Shown here piece after piece: positions 1 to 11,762 of a stretch of 64,000 nucleotides of DNA. The notes beneath the pieces are model-generated. The model was not told where the DNA came from. It made no database searches and saw only the letters and a program-made list of their open reading frames with translations. The stretch spans positions 248,001 through 312,000 of the forward strand of contig NW_020825321.1 in NCBI RefSeq assembly GCF_003286085.1, written 5' to 3'. The stretch's first letter is position 1. Each line of letters opens with the position of its first letter. The DNA is from Drosophila persimilis (Eukaryota; Arthropoda; Insecta; Diptera; Drosophilidae). The position numbers were made by a program, and so were the translations under genes.

Positions 1-19
1 TCAGTCATTATATGATCGA

Positions 20-1939
20 TTGCACAGGCTTGGCGAATCCTTTGCGGTGAATAAAATCGATAAGATGACCGCCGCGGAAGTCGAGGTGCGCCTTGATATG
101 TTGGCAGAAATTCGAGAGGAATTTAATAAGGCCCATAATGAATTGGAGGCTCTCGATCAAAACGAGATTGGGAGTGAGCTGCGCGAAATCTTCGATACTC
201 TTTTCATATCGTTGAAAGCTGAGTTGCTGGCTGCTGTTGAAGTAAGCCAGTCACACGCCGCTGCCCATTCTACGACTCTGCCAAGCCATTCCGGACATAG
301 TACCATCATCATGGCTCAAAAGCAGCGACTTCCTGAGCTGAAGGTGCCTAAGTTTTCTGGTGGATACGTCGAGTTCTCGGATTTTATGGCAATGTTCAAA
401 TCGGTGATTGAAGCGGATGCGGATCTCAGTGACATCGAGAAATTCCAACACCTTCGCTCTTGCCTCGCTGATGCGGCTTTGGATTCGGTTCGATCGTTGG
501 AGCTCTCCAGTGCCAATTATCGTGAGGCTCTGGATATACTTAATAAACGCTTTAATAACAAAAGACTTGTTTTCCAGGCACATTTCAAGAAGATTCTTGG
601 GCTAAAGAGGGTAGACTCGCATTCTGCTAAAAGGCTTCGGGAGTTTTCGGATGCAGTCAATTTACACATGCGAGCGTTGCAGACATTGGGAATTGCTGAG
701 GAGATTTCAGGATTCATGGTCATCAACATGCTGCTGCAGAAGTTGGATTCGAAGACGCAAACCAAATGGGAGGAGCACAAATCGTCGGATGCTATACCTA
801 CCGCAGAGGAATTCTTCGAATTCTTGCAGCAACGCTGCCAGAAAATGGAGCGATTGGAATATGCTACAGCGACACACGCTAGTAGCGATCAGGTGGGAAA
901 AAACCATTCCCATACGCATGTTAAGAAAACGTTTGTAGCTTCCAACTCTTCCGCCGACCCGTCTGTATGCGTATTTTGCCACTCAGCGGGCCATGGAATA
1001 TACTCGTGCAAGATATTCGGAAATCTCTCACCGTTGCTGCGCCACAAAGAAGTGAAGAAGCTTTCCCTATGCTTCAATTGCCTAAAACCGGGACACCGGA
1101 CCCGCGCATGCAATAGTGGAAAATGTCGAGTATGCGGCGGTAGGCATCATAGTTTGTTGCACTTCGATAGTATACAGCCCACAACACAAGGCTGCCCAGG
1201 TATTACTCCTCCCGATCTGGCCGTTCAACCGGACACTCTTTCCATTGCTCAAAATTCTGCTAGCAGCTCGTCTCTACCTTCGTCTACCTCTCTTGCTGCC
1301 CAAGGTCTTCACTGTGATGTCGTGCTTCTGGCTACAGCCGTGGTTCTCGTAAAGAATCGGTCTGGCGTTTTAGTTCCTTGTCGTGCCATCTTAGATTCAG
1401 GATCGCAGCTGCATCTCGTCACATCCAGGTTCGCCCAGCAGCTTCAGCTTAGGAGAACTCAATCGTCTGCACTTGTGTTTGGACTGGGCGATACCAGCGT
1501 TTCTACTGAGGGATCCACCATAAGCATTTGTATGCATTCTCGCACCTCTGCTTACACAACTACGCTTATTGCTCTCATCGCCCCCACGATTACCGATTCT
1601 CAACCAAGTATGACAGTAAATGTATCCGATTGGCGTATTCCATCTAACATTCAGCTCGCTGATCCTGCATTTTTCAATCCTCAACGGGTTGATCTTCTCA
1701 TTGGTGCGAGCGTTTTTTATGATCTCCTCTGCGTAGGGCAAATCAAACTCACCGATGGACTGCCTCTTCTGCAGAAGACCCGGCTTGGGTGGATCGTATC
1801 TGGCGGTGGACAGAAGGTATCAAGCTCGGCGCTTTTGGCCACGCACAATTGTCCAGATTCGATAGCTGAGATGGAAGCAAGGTTGGATAAAACTCTTCGT
1901 ATGTTTTGGGACTTCACCATTGTGAAGCAAATTTCGTAA
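20..1939 (+). pseudogene. gag-pro: BEL family 1 copy 1: Gag plus aspartic protease
   Basis: The 639-residue frame carries a Gag region (PKFSGGYVEFSDF near residue 110, a conserved BEL Gag motif) that would build the particle. It is followed by zinc knuckles CVFCHSAGHGIYSC (about residue 317) and CFNCLKPGHRTRAC (about 351), and a third CRVC-type cluster. The retropepsin active site DSGSQ is at about residue 459. The frame normally continues into the polymerase, as it does in copy 2. Here a deletion of about 40 nt near 1910 (just after MFW) shifts it, and it ends at 1939. The listed start is only the first Met in the surviving sequence; the true start is lost. Confidence 0.85.
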
Positions 1940-4900
1940 GCCACCTTTCACGGTTGCCATCCGGGGAGTATGCAGTTCGTCTGCCGCTAAATAACAATAC
2001 TGATCGTTTAGGAGAATCTTATGCTCAGGCTTATCGACGGTTCATCAGTCTGGAGCGAAAACTGGAGCGTAATCCTACACTCAAGGAGCGGTATTCCGCC
2101 TTTATGAGGGAGTACATTGATTTGCATCATATGCACCAAGTCAACCCTGATTCCCGTAGCCTCTGCAAATATTTCTTGCCTCATCACTGTGTCCTAAAGG
2201 AGGACAGTACGACGACAAAACTCCGTGTCGTTTTCGATGGATCCGCAGCTACATCAACTGGATATTCTCTAAATGATGTGATGATGACAGGCCCTGTTAT
2301 TCAGCCTGCATTGTTTAACATATTGATTCGCTTTCGAACATATCCAGTCGCTCTCACTGGGGACATTTGTAAAATGTACCGCTGCGTACGAGTGTCTCCA
2401 CCCGACAATTTGTATCAGTGCATCCTATGGCGAGATTCCATCGAGTCCGAGGTTCAAGTCTACACATTAGACACCGTCACATACGGGACGAGGGCTGCAT
2501 CATTTTTAGCGGTCCGCGCAATGCACCAGCTGGCCATCGACGAGGGTGAATCCTACCCTCTTGGCTCAGCTGCTCTGCGGCAGGAGTTTTACGTGGATGA
2601 CCTTATTTCGGGCGGTAATTCGGTCGCACAGGTCATGGACAAGATGCACCAAACATCAGCTTTACTGTCCCGTGGTAACTTTAGACTTAGGAAATGGTGC
2701 TCCAGTCACCAGGAAGTACTTGAGGGAACCCCTGAAGATGACATAGAGAAGTTCCTAAAGTTTAATGATGGAAGCGACATAGCCAAAACTCTCGGCTTAG
2801 CGTGGGACCCTGCTTCGGATCAGCTGCTTTTTGCCTTGTCCGCACTGGACACAAACTCAAAGCCATCAAAGCGGTCGGTTTTATCTACGATTGCGTGGTT
2901 CTACGACCCTCTTGGATTGATAAATCCAGTCATTGTCAGGTGCAAAATCTTCCTTCAGAAACTTTGTAGAGAAAATTTGGATTGGGATGAAAGCCTACCC
3001 TCAGCATTGTATTCAACTTGGATGGACTTGAGAAATAGTTTGGCAAGCATTTCTCGGATCTCATTTCCTCGCTTGGTTCTTCGTTCTAGTGTGGCTACAG
3101 AAGTTTACGGATTCTTTGATGCCAGCTTAGAAGCATATGGCGCTTGCGTGTATGTCGTGTCCAGGGAAGCCCAGTCTTCGAGCCACGTTTTGTGCTCAAA
3201 GTCGCGAGTGGCGCCGCTAAAGACTATATCGATTGCTAAGCTGGAATTAAGTGGAGCCCATTTGCTTGCGAAAATCATGCAGAATGTAAAGGACATGGGA
3301 ATCTTTACAGGTCGGTTCTATTGCTGGTCGGATTTGTCAACATCATTATCTTGGATTAGGGACGAGCCAGCTAAATTTCAAGTTTTCGTGGCAAATCGAG
3401 TGGCATCAATTCAGGAGTTGACGGCAGCCATGGAATGGCGCTATGTTCCCACATCTTTAAATCCTGCTGATATTCTCTCGAGAGCCTCGCTTCCCAACCA
3501 TCTTATCCAGTCAGAGCTATGGTTCTACGGCCCATCCTTTTTGCTAGGCTCCAAGGATAAGTGGCCTGTATCTCCATCTAACAACATAGCAACTTTGGAG
3601 CTTCGCAAGAGAGGATTGCTAATCACGTCTCCACATGCCGATCTCACGTCCGGATGCAAATTTGCGAATTCATTCTTTCGCATGCAGCGCACATTCGCCT
3701 ACATGCATAAATTTATACATCGTCTTAGGCATCCAGGACTCACCGTTTCTGATATTCGGCAAGGAACGCATCTTCTAATTCGACACATTCAGCTGGCAAA
3801 TTTGTGGATGGACATAAAGGAGATTCGGCGCAATGGTCAAGTCATGAAATCCAGTTCTATTAGTTCGCTCAACCCGTTCATCGATCATTCTGGACTACTT
3901 AGAGTTGGAGGTCGTCTTGGCAACTCATCGCTAGGATTTGACGCTCAGCACCCGCTCATTCTGCCAAAGGGACATTCCATTAGCTTTGCGCTGATAAGAT
4001 ATTATCATGAAAGAAACCTCCATTCCGGACCTCGCGCCTTGCTATCCAAAATTCGGCTGGAATATTGGCCCATTGGAGGTGTTAAGGCAGTGTCAAGGGT
4101 CGTCAGCAGATGTGTGAGATGCTTCAGGACTAGGCCGCGCATGGTCGAACACATCATGGGAGACCTACCTAAGGAACGTTTGGAAGGATCTCGAGCTTTT
4201 GAAGTCACTGGAGTAGATTACTGTGGACCTTTTTTCTACCGATCAGAAATCCGCACAAGGCCTCCGATCAAGTGCTACATTAGCGTATTCATCTGCTTCA
4301 CTTCTAAGGCTATACACATGGAGCTCGTAAAGGATTTGACCACCGCATCGTTTCTAGGCGCACTAAAGCGTTTTACTTCCACTCGAGGAAGGCCAAGTCA
4401 AATTTGGTTGGACAATGCGACAAACTTCGTTGGGGCCAAGAACGAGCTTCTGGAGCTAAAGAAGCTCTGTCTGAGCGAACCGCATATGAAGGAGGTCCAC
4501 GAATCCTGCTTGGCTGACTCGATCGACTGGCGTTTCATCCCACCTCGCTCTCCGAATTTTGGCGGGTTGTGGGAAGCGGCCGTGAAGACCGCAAAATATC
4601 ACCTGTACCGCTCAGTTGGACCATCTGTGCTTAGCTTCGACGAGCTGCGCACTCTGATCTGTCAGATCACTGCAATTGTTAACTCTCGCCCTTTGCTCTC
4701 GCTTTCAGAAAATCCTGATGATTTAGACGTTTTGACTCCTGCTCAACTGCTTTTAGGCGGCCCCCATGAGCAAATCCTCGAGCCTGACCTAACGAAGCTG
4801 AACTACAATCGTCTGGATGGCTGGCAGCGGGTCACCCAACTACAACAAATATTTTGGAGCCGTTGGCGCGAAGAGTATCTCACTCTTTTGCAAGAGCGCG

Positions 4901-5169
4901 CGAAGTAGCGTACCCCCGCGCAAAGCATCTGCAACAACGACCTCGTTCTGGTGAAGGACGAAAATCTTCCTCCAATGCGTTGGCCACTGGCTAGAGTGGT
5001 CGATGTCGTTTTCGGCAAGGACGGAGTGTGTCGCGTCGCTGACCTGAAGACATCCTCAGGAAACATCAGGAGGGCCGTCACTCGGCTATGTTTGCTGCCC
5101 CTTAAGGAATCTGTTGAGAGACTAGCTCCCAAAGGGGGGAGTATGTTCGGGCCAGCCGCTGAAGAATAA
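1906..5169 (+). pseudogene. pol: BEL family 1 copy 1: RT, RNase H and integrase
   Basis: Reverse transcriptase, RNase H and integrase of a BEL element. In the frame opening at 1906, the polymerase motif YVDD is at residue 229 (2590-2601) and the RNase H motif FFDASLEAYG near residue 403. An HHCC-like zinc region with CVRCFRTRP precedes the integrase core, whose acidic triad is D771 (VDYCGP), D836 (WLDNATNF) and E890 (GGLWEA). A TAG at 4906-4908 replaces the TGG seen in copy 2 and cuts off the integrase C-terminus. That tail remains readable to 5169, reaching into the LTR. Apart from the upstream deletion and this stop the domain is well preserved, which suggests recent loss. Confidence 0.88.
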
Positions 5170-5538
5170 CCGTAACTTTAACATTATTATTTTATGAGCA
5201 GAGAGAGCCGCCTATGTTGTAAAGCGTTGACTTTCGGCAGAGCTGCTGCGCTCTCCCGCTAAAGGGACTCTCTGCCGCCGCCACTTCGGCAATTACTTTG
5301 ATCTGCTGCCGCCACTTCGGCAATCACTTTGATCTAACTCCGTCGTCTATAGTTTAGTTCTATGCTAACCCCTCTGCGCATTGGTTGCATATCGATCTCG
5401 CGTAAATTTTATCTGGCAATAGCAAGCAATCGGCTTCCGCTAAGCCACCAAGATTAAATACGAATTATAAAGTTTAACCCAAAATCTCTTTTCATTTTTG
5501 AAACACATAGGTGCCAAAAAAGCTTGGCATCTCAAACA
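5144..5538 (+). repeat. 3' LTR of BEL family 1 copy 1
   Basis: The 395-bp LTR begins TGTTCGGGCCAG and ends CTCAAACA (TG...CA). It matches the LTR at 21938-22332 along its whole length with very few differences. A purine-rich tract (AAAGGGGGGAGTA) just upstream is the likely polypurine primer. About 115 bp of unassigned sequence separates it from the next element. Confidence 0.9.
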
Positions 5539-5653
5539 GTTATGTTGGTTTTCTAATAAATTTTTCATTTCCTTCCAACGTTTCCCTATCATTGGCGTCC
5601 ATTATCCCTAAAAATATATGATAAAGTGAGCCCATAAACTCAAATACTCATAA

Positions 5654-6431
5654 ACCCAAAAGGATTCGCTACAACGCCTCTCCCAACGCCCAATAAAAAC
5701 CCGGCTACTAAATTACAACACCTCGCCCAACGGAAATTGATTTACTACACGAACACCCCCCCCTCCACACATTGCCATCGATTGACACGCGCCGTCTTCA
5801 TAACGCTGACCAAACACACCAGGTCGCGCGGACTTCCACCACTCCGGGTTCATCAACTACAAAACGATGACACCGCGGAAGCCCACGACAAGCACCCAAC
5901 GGAAAACCCGCCAGCTCGCCAAAAACACGAAGAGACAGAACTAGGTCAACCCGCGATCGCCAGAACGGCGAAGTGCACCCCGACGCGGAAGTGCACTTCT
6001 GAACCCGCTGACACAGCGCCCATTGGCGTATAAAAAGACGCCGACTGAAAACCAGAAGGCAACTTACGCAGAGGCCCAGTCCGGAGTACAGACGCTGTAC
6101 CCGGAACCCACCAGAAGACATCGGCGCCCAATTAAAAATAAGTCATTTAAACCGCTAAGAAATACAATAAAGTGTCAAATTTGCAAAGTAAAAACGCCCG
6201 ATTGCGTAAGTTCACCCCAATCAGCCGAGGCACCGACGTCGCCCCACTCCGAGTCCACACGGTCGTTTCGTATACACGACTAGCGACGCCCATTCTGGCC
6301 CCGATCCACCTCTATACGACAGGCCGCCCCCTGACGCCGCCCTTAAGGTTCCATCACATTTCTACAAATTTCTTGTGAACTGACCCCTGGACGTGACTGA
6401 GCTTACCTCAGCCTGAAATAGGTCCATCACA
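5654..6431 (+). repeat. 5' LTR of Osvaldo-like element
   Basis: This matches the 3' LTR at 11763-12579 from ACCCAAAAGG onward. The first 8 bases (TGTAACGA in the 3' LTR) are not recognisable here. It lacks a 33-bp stretch present in the 3' LTR near 11965-11997. Otherwise about 14 substitutions were seen by eye, so the insertion is not very recent. It ends CCATCACA, directly before the primer site. An AATAAA polyadenylation signal lies at 6167-6172. Confidence 0.88.
6029..6036 (+). promoter_or_regulatory. TATA box of the Osvaldo-like 5' LTR
   Basis: TATAAAAA sits between short inverted arms, GGCGT upstream and ACGCC downstream. The 3' LTR has the same arrangement with TATAAATAG at 12177-12185. 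The AATAAA about 130 bp downstream is consistent with a U3-R-U5 order. Promoter function is inferred from position only. Confidence 0.55.
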
Positions 6432-6433
6432 AG

Positions 6434-6451
6434 TGGCGCCCGAGCAGGGAC
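6434..6451 (+). promoter_or_regulatory. Primer binding site, tRNA-Lys type
   Basis: TGGCGCCCGAGCAGGGAC begins 2 nt after the LTR end. It is complementary to the 3' end of a tRNA-Lys as I recall it, with one mismatch (G for A at position 11). This is the minus-strand DNA primer site. Use of a Lys primer is reported for Osvaldo-type elements. Confidence 0.75.
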
Positions 6452-6729
6452 CCACGGGGACGTCAGCGAGGGTTTGTGGAATAAAACCCCACGGCCGCTA
6501 GAACAAGAACACAAGAGAACCACCCAAAGAAAACCCCGACCTCGCGCAATATCAACGGCAAGAGTTGCGCAACGAGCAGACGAAGCACGACACAGCGACA
6601 GAGAAACGCGAACAGTGCCGTCACCCCGAGAAGAAATTCGAAGCGTCAGCCGCGAAGCTCGACACAGTGCCCTAGTGAAGGAAAAGCGCAAGCCCAGCTA
6701 AACAGCCAACTCAAGTAACGATCGGAGCG

Positions 6730-8037
6730 ATGGAATCCCACACAGAGGAACAGGCCAGCGGGTATTACCCGGGAGAATTCGTCGCCAACCCAGGGGTGAG
6801 TACCGGCTGGATTAACAAACGTCGCCGAGAGGAGCTGGAGTCCTTCGCGGAGGAATTCGGATTCAGCCGCGAGGGGAACGTGGGAGATTTGCGGAGGAGT
6901 TTCGCCGAACTAGTCGCCGGGCCCCTCGAACACGATGCCTGGGTCAGGTTGGCGGAGCTCGAGCGGCAGTACGCCAGATGGCCAGGACGAGCCAGATCGC
7001 CCCAGGCGACACCTCGGCACCAACAGAGAAGCGGAAGACGGACCCCAAACTCAGCCTACAAGTTCCAGGAATCATGGAGGGCAAAGCCAGCACCTCACTG
7101 ACATCGATAACCATCGAAGATCTACCGAAGCCCCCGCCCCCGGAGCCAAGGCCTTCGCCCATGAGAAGGATCTTGCCGACAGCAGGAGGAAATGGCCTCA
7201 CAGACGGCCATTACTACAGTCACGCCGCACAGATGGCGGAACGGATCCGAAAGTGGGGAATCCAGTTCGACGGGCAGGACGACCCACTGTCGTTCGTCGA
7301 CAGTGCCCTCTCGTACGGGGTAGACATGAACTACGTGCCGCGAGCTATAGCAGAGCTCCTCACCGACCGAGCCAACCGTTGGTTCCGCACCAGCCGACTC
7401 CAGAGCGCCTCATGGGCCGATTTCCGCCAGGAATTCCTAGCCTTTTTTCCTGCCTGCCCGGTACTTCGAGCAATTGGAAGACCAGATCAGGGACCACAAA
7501 CAAGCCAAGGAACTTAGCCGGATCTATGACAACACCCTCCCGGCGTACCAGCTGTACGTGCGAAGACACGAACTGAGAAGTCTGACGCAATTAACAATGT
7601 TGGCCACAGCGTTCGAGAGCATCCAGGAACGAAACGTACCAGCGATCCTCATCCCCTATCGACAACCACCCAGGTACACGCGGCCAACGGCACAACAAAA
7701 CGAAAGCGGGACGAATCGGGCCCAATTCCGAAAGCCCCACTGGAACACCTCGGAACCCGCAAGGAAGCGGCACCAAGCCGGCGCTTCGGCACAGGAAGCG
7801 GCACATCGAATGATCACCACCCCCATCGCCAACCCGCACGCAACCTGTCGACACTGCGGAGAGGCGGGACATGTATCTCGCGACTGCACCAACCCATCGA
7901 TCCTCTTCTGTTGGGAATGCGGCAAGCGCGGAACACGCACCGTGGGCTGTTGCCGCCAGGACCCGTCGGGAAACGACTCGCGTCCCCAGCTGACACGGGA
8001 ACAGCCGGGCACGACGCTCCCTCAGAAAACCAACTAA
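6730..8037 (+). pseudogene. gag: Gag of the Osvaldo-like element (frameshifted)
   Basis: Three overlapping frames (6730-7101, 6978-7517, 7474-8037) together make one Gag. The first starts MESHTEEQASGYYPGEF after about 280 bp of leader. The second carries the capsid-like stretch (MAERIRKWGIQFDG, then LTDRANRWFR). The third ends in two zinc knuckles, CRHCGEAGHVSRDC and CWECGKRGTRTVGC. In the second knuckle the expected histidine is a threonine, so it probably no longer binds zinc. At least two frameshifts separate the segments (about 7000-7080 and about 7480-7500), so no full Gag can be made. Homology is inferred from position and motifs. Confidence 0.75.
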
Positions 8038-9014
8038 GAAACCCGCTACAAGTACACGACGGCCGGATAGTGGCGAGAGTGACCATGGGAGGACGGCGCA
8101 CGGAAGTCACGGTCGACACCGGGGCATCCCGAAGTTTCATCAACGCCGACCTCGCCCGCCAGCTCGGCCACGACAACGACCTGCGCGACGCTTGCATACC
8201 GATACGCCTAGCCGACGGCTCAGCACGCGAGATAACTCAGTTCTTGCTAGCGCGCGTCAAACTAGACGAGCAAGAGGTACAGATGCCGCTCTTGGTGCTG
8301 CCCAACATGCTAGAGCAAGCCATCATAGGGATGGATTTCCTGTGCGCCATCGAAACCACAATACAATGTGGCCACACACGCCTCCATCTCCAGGGCTCCC
8401 AACGCCCCCTCCCAAACACGCCGATGATCACCGCCAGCCAAATACACGCCCACGGACCCCAGAACTTGAGACCCCCGCCGCCAACGAACCCTCCGTCACG
8501 ACACGAGACCCGAGCACAAGGAACGAGGAACACAGAACCCACGGCCACGCCGAGACACACTAGCCCCAGGCCCACTCCGAGGAACCCAAAACCAAGCAAA
8601 GCAACGAAGAAAGCGAGCCGGTCTCCCGAGGGCACCGACGCGGTCCCACCAACGATGGGAAAGGAACACAGGACGCCCCTCCGGAAGACAACCCGGCCCC
8701 AGCAACGACAGCCGCCACGCAGCAGCCAGGCGCTCGAGGAACCACCTCCGACCGCCACCCTGGCCCACGAACGCGTCGACACCGCCCTCGACGCGAAAAC
8801 TACCCCCACGACACCGACCGACCCGCTACTCCCGCGTCCTCTCAGGCAGGAACCGGGAGGTCTATCACCGCCGCACGAGGCGTCAATCGGAACACCGCCG
8901 CACCTAGAGCCGACACACCATCGATCGTCACTGACATCATGGAACGCCCCCCGGGCAACACCTCGTACGGCGCCGGCATGCGGCCCAGCACCACGCCTGG
9001 AGCCATGTCGGTAA
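8038..9014 (+). pseudogene. pro: Protease and proline-rich linker of the Osvaldo-like element
   Basis: The frame running 7911-9014 carries a retropepsin: VTVDTGASRSFI around 8107-8142 supplies the DTG active site, and IIGMDFL near 8320-8345 is the second conserved strand. From about 8400 to 9000 the frame becomes very rich in Pro, Thr, Arg and Ser with no recognisable fold, before the RT begins in another frame. The protease normally matures Gag-Pol. The opening residues overlap the end of gag in a different frame, which could be an original frameshift or a later lesion. Confidence 0.75.
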
Positions 9015-9194
9015 CCTTCATCGCCCAAACTAGCCGTCGGTCAAACGCTAGCATCGAGACCCGCACGTTCGGACATCACGCTGAGTACAACGTCGCACAA
9101 GCACCCCCCAGGACACACACGAGCACCCCACACCCGAGCGACGCACCCGCCGTCGTCGCCAGCATAAGCGAATACACTCGCGGAGGATTATTCG

Positions 9195-10510
9195 GAACGA
9201 ATCTCCGACCCATGGCCTCCCGACATCGCGCCAAGAATACAGGAATTTCTAGACGAAGAACTGCCGACACTCGCAGGCCTCCGAGGGACGATCGATCTAA
9301 TAGAACACACCATCGTCATGAGAGACAACCGACCCATAAAACAGCGGTACTACCCGAAAAATCCAGCCATGCGGCGGATCATCGATGAACAGGTCGACAT
9401 CCCGGAGCCCCCACAGTGCGCCAATCGTCCTGGTCCGCTAAAAGGACGGGAGATGGCGCATGTGTGTAGATTATCGGCAGCTCAACGAGTGTTCTATCCC
9501 GGACGCGTACCCGCTACCCAGGATCAACTACATACAAGAGCGACTCCGAAATGCCGACTTCATCACGACCCTGGACCTGAAAAACGGGTACTGGCAGATA
9601 CCAATGGCCCGCGACAGCCGGGAAGCCACGGCATTCACGATACCCGGCAGAGGGCTATACCAATGGAAAGTAATGCCCTTCGGTTTACATTCCGCGGGAG
9701 CCACGTTTCAACGGACCCTCGACGCCGTCAACGGCGCGGACATGGAACCGTTCGCGTTCGCATATCTCGACGACATCGTCATCGTCGGGAAAAGCTTCAC
9801 GGAGCACCTGAACAACGTGAAAGAAGTTTTCGCACGACTACGCAGGGAAAACCTACGGATCAACACGGACAAGTGCGCCTTCTTCCAACGCCGGATAAAA
9901 TACTTGGGCCATATGATCAGCGAAGAAGGTATCCACACGGACCCCGACAAAATCGCAGCCGTAAAGTATCTGAGGCCGCCGACCAACCTGAAGGAGCTAC
10001 GACAATGCGTAGGCATGGCTGGTTGGTACCGCAGATTTGTCCCAAACTTTGCCACCGTGGTCCAACCAATGTCACTGCTGCTGAAGAAAGGGAAAGCATG
10101 GACATGGGGCCAGGAACAACAAGACGCCTTCGACGAGCTGAAAACACTGCTCACCACCACACCAGTAATCGCCTGCCCAGATTTTAAGGTAAAATTTTCC
10201 CTGCAGACGGACGCAAGCAACCTTGGAGTGGGCGCAGTCCTCACCCAAGAGATCGAAGAGCGGGTCATCGCATACGTCAGTCGACGCCTCAACAAGGCAG
10301 AAGAAAACTACTCGGCCACCGACAAGGAATGCCTCGCCGTCATCTGGGCGATCCGAAAACTGCGATGCTATCTCGAAGGCTACCGATTCGACGTCATAAC
10401 CGATCATCTCGCACTAAAGTGGCTGAATACCCTCGAAAGCCCTTACGGTAGAGTAGCAAGATGGGCGCTCGAACTACAGCAATACCAATACGACCAATAC
10501 CAATACTGCC
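9195..10510 (+). pseudogene. pol: Reverse transcriptase and RNase H of the Osvaldo-like element
   Basis: The RT N-terminus (RIQEFLDEELPTL, then IKQRYYPKNP) reads in one frame at about 9200-9420. The rest (CVDYRQLNECSIPDAYPLP onward) reads in the frame opening at 9460, so a frameshift lies near 9420-9460. The catalytic YLDD is in FAYLDDIVIV (about 9760-9785). RNase H follows with LQTDAS, the KEC glutamate segment and DH near 10400 (VITDHLALKW). The family copies element RNA into DNA. After the RNase H, coding collapses into a short CAATAC-type repeat at a deletion junction near 10480-10510. Confidence 0.85.
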
Positions 10511-11624
10511 AGAAGTTCAAGGCCACACAGCGCAAGGCCGTGGGCAGGATGCTCACACGCAAAGCCGAAGAACCCTTCGCCACCCTGTGTGCCGATTTCG
10601 TCGGATCATTACCACGGTCCAAGCACGGGAACACCATCTTACTGGTCTTCTTCGACACTTTCTCCAAGTGGGCGAACTGGTACCCCTCAAGAAAGCGACA
10701 ACAGCGAAACTCGAACGAGCCTTCAGAGAACTAATACTGAGCAGCTTCGGTGTGCCGAAACTATTCTTGTGCGACAACGGAAACCAGTTCACCAGCCGAT
10801 CGTTTAAAACATTTCTGCGAACCGCAGGCGTGGACCTACAACACACAGCCCCGTATTGCCCCCAAGAAAACCAGACGGAGAGAGCCAATCGGACTGTGAA
10901 AACGATGATCGCACAGTTCGTCGACGACCACCAGAACACGTGGGACGAGCACCTACCCGAGATGACATTGGCGATCAACTCCAGCGTCTCCGAGACGACC
11001 GGATTCAGCCCCGCTTTCCTCCTGCAAGGAAGAGAACCCCGACTCCCCGGCACCCTTTACGACGAAGTCACGACCGGGACAGGGAGTACACAAGAGACGG
11101 CCAGCAGCAAAGCGCCGAGACTAAAAGAAGTATTCGCCATCGTCCGAAACAACATCCAGAGAGCCAGCCAAGAGCAAGGGAGACATTACAACCTCCGCCG
11201 GCGACTATGGCGCCCCGCCATCGGATCATTGGTACTACTACGCCAACACCACCTCTCCAACGCCACCGAGGGCTTCGCGGCAAAGTTAGCTCCGAAGTTC
11301 GACGGCCCCTACCGAATCAACAGTTTTCCATCGCCAAACATCGAAAAATTACAACATTGCGAAAGCCGGAAACAGAAGACCGCGAATATCAACGACCTGA
11401 GAGAGTTCCACGACCACGAGCCCGACGAGCCCACGGGCCTACACAGGAATGCTGACATCGCGGAAGAAACCAATGAAACAGCAACCCGACGCCCCGACCG
11501 CGGCACCGCAGAGTCGGCAGAACCCGGGGCACCCGGCCAAGAGAGACAACGTCAGCGAAACACCGACCGGCGGCGCAACGCCAACAACAACGCGAGCACA
11601 AAAAACCCCTCGACAACGAAGTAA
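10511..11624 (+). pseudogene. int: Integrase of the Osvaldo-like element (zinc domain deleted)
   Basis: Only the tail of the integrase N-terminal zinc domain remains (CQKFKATQRKA), joined directly to RNase H sequence, so most of the HHCC module is missing. The core is readable with a frameshift near 10680-10740. Visible residues are the first Asp in LCADFVGSLP, the second in FLCDNGNQF, and the Glu in CPQENQTERANRT. A C-terminal region with the SLVLLRQHHL strand follows, then a basic Arg/Asn-rich tail to the stop at 11624. Integrase would insert the cDNA; this copy cannot. About 130 bp separate the stop from the polypurine tract. Confidence 0.83.
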
Positions 11625-11762
11625 ACAGGCCCGCTAACGAGGCAAGGGACGAGATGATCGCAAGTCGTCGGCGACCCCAAAACGCACCCCCGGTGCAACA
11701 CGGAAGAGAGAAGAAAAGAATACGGACCCTTCGTGACTCTCGTCGGAGATGAAAGGGGAGGG

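Larger units (their letters stand above)
1..5538 (+). mobile_element. BEL/Pao LTR retrotransposon, family 1 copy 1 (5' truncated)
   Basis: This copy lacks its 5' LTR and leader. Homology to the second copy at 16018-22332 starts at about base 17, and the first 16 bases do not match that copy, so the truncation lies inside the window. Gag, protease, RT/RNase H and integrase follow in BEL order, then a 3' LTR. The order and the BEL-type motifs (DSGSQ protease, YVDD polymerase motif, a divergent integrase with GGLWEA) support the class. The two copies are nearly identical by eye. The family name within Drosophila BEL elements is not recognised. Confidence 0.9.

Noticed and set aside
6434-6451. 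Primer site resembling that of lentiviruses
   Set aside because: Any element using tRNA-Lys has this sequence; the coding genes are Ty3/gypsy and no viral accessory genes are present.
8237-9028. 263-residue minus-strand ORF opposite the proline-rich linker
   Set aside because: Gly/Arg-rich shadow of the GC-rich sense frame; no family features.
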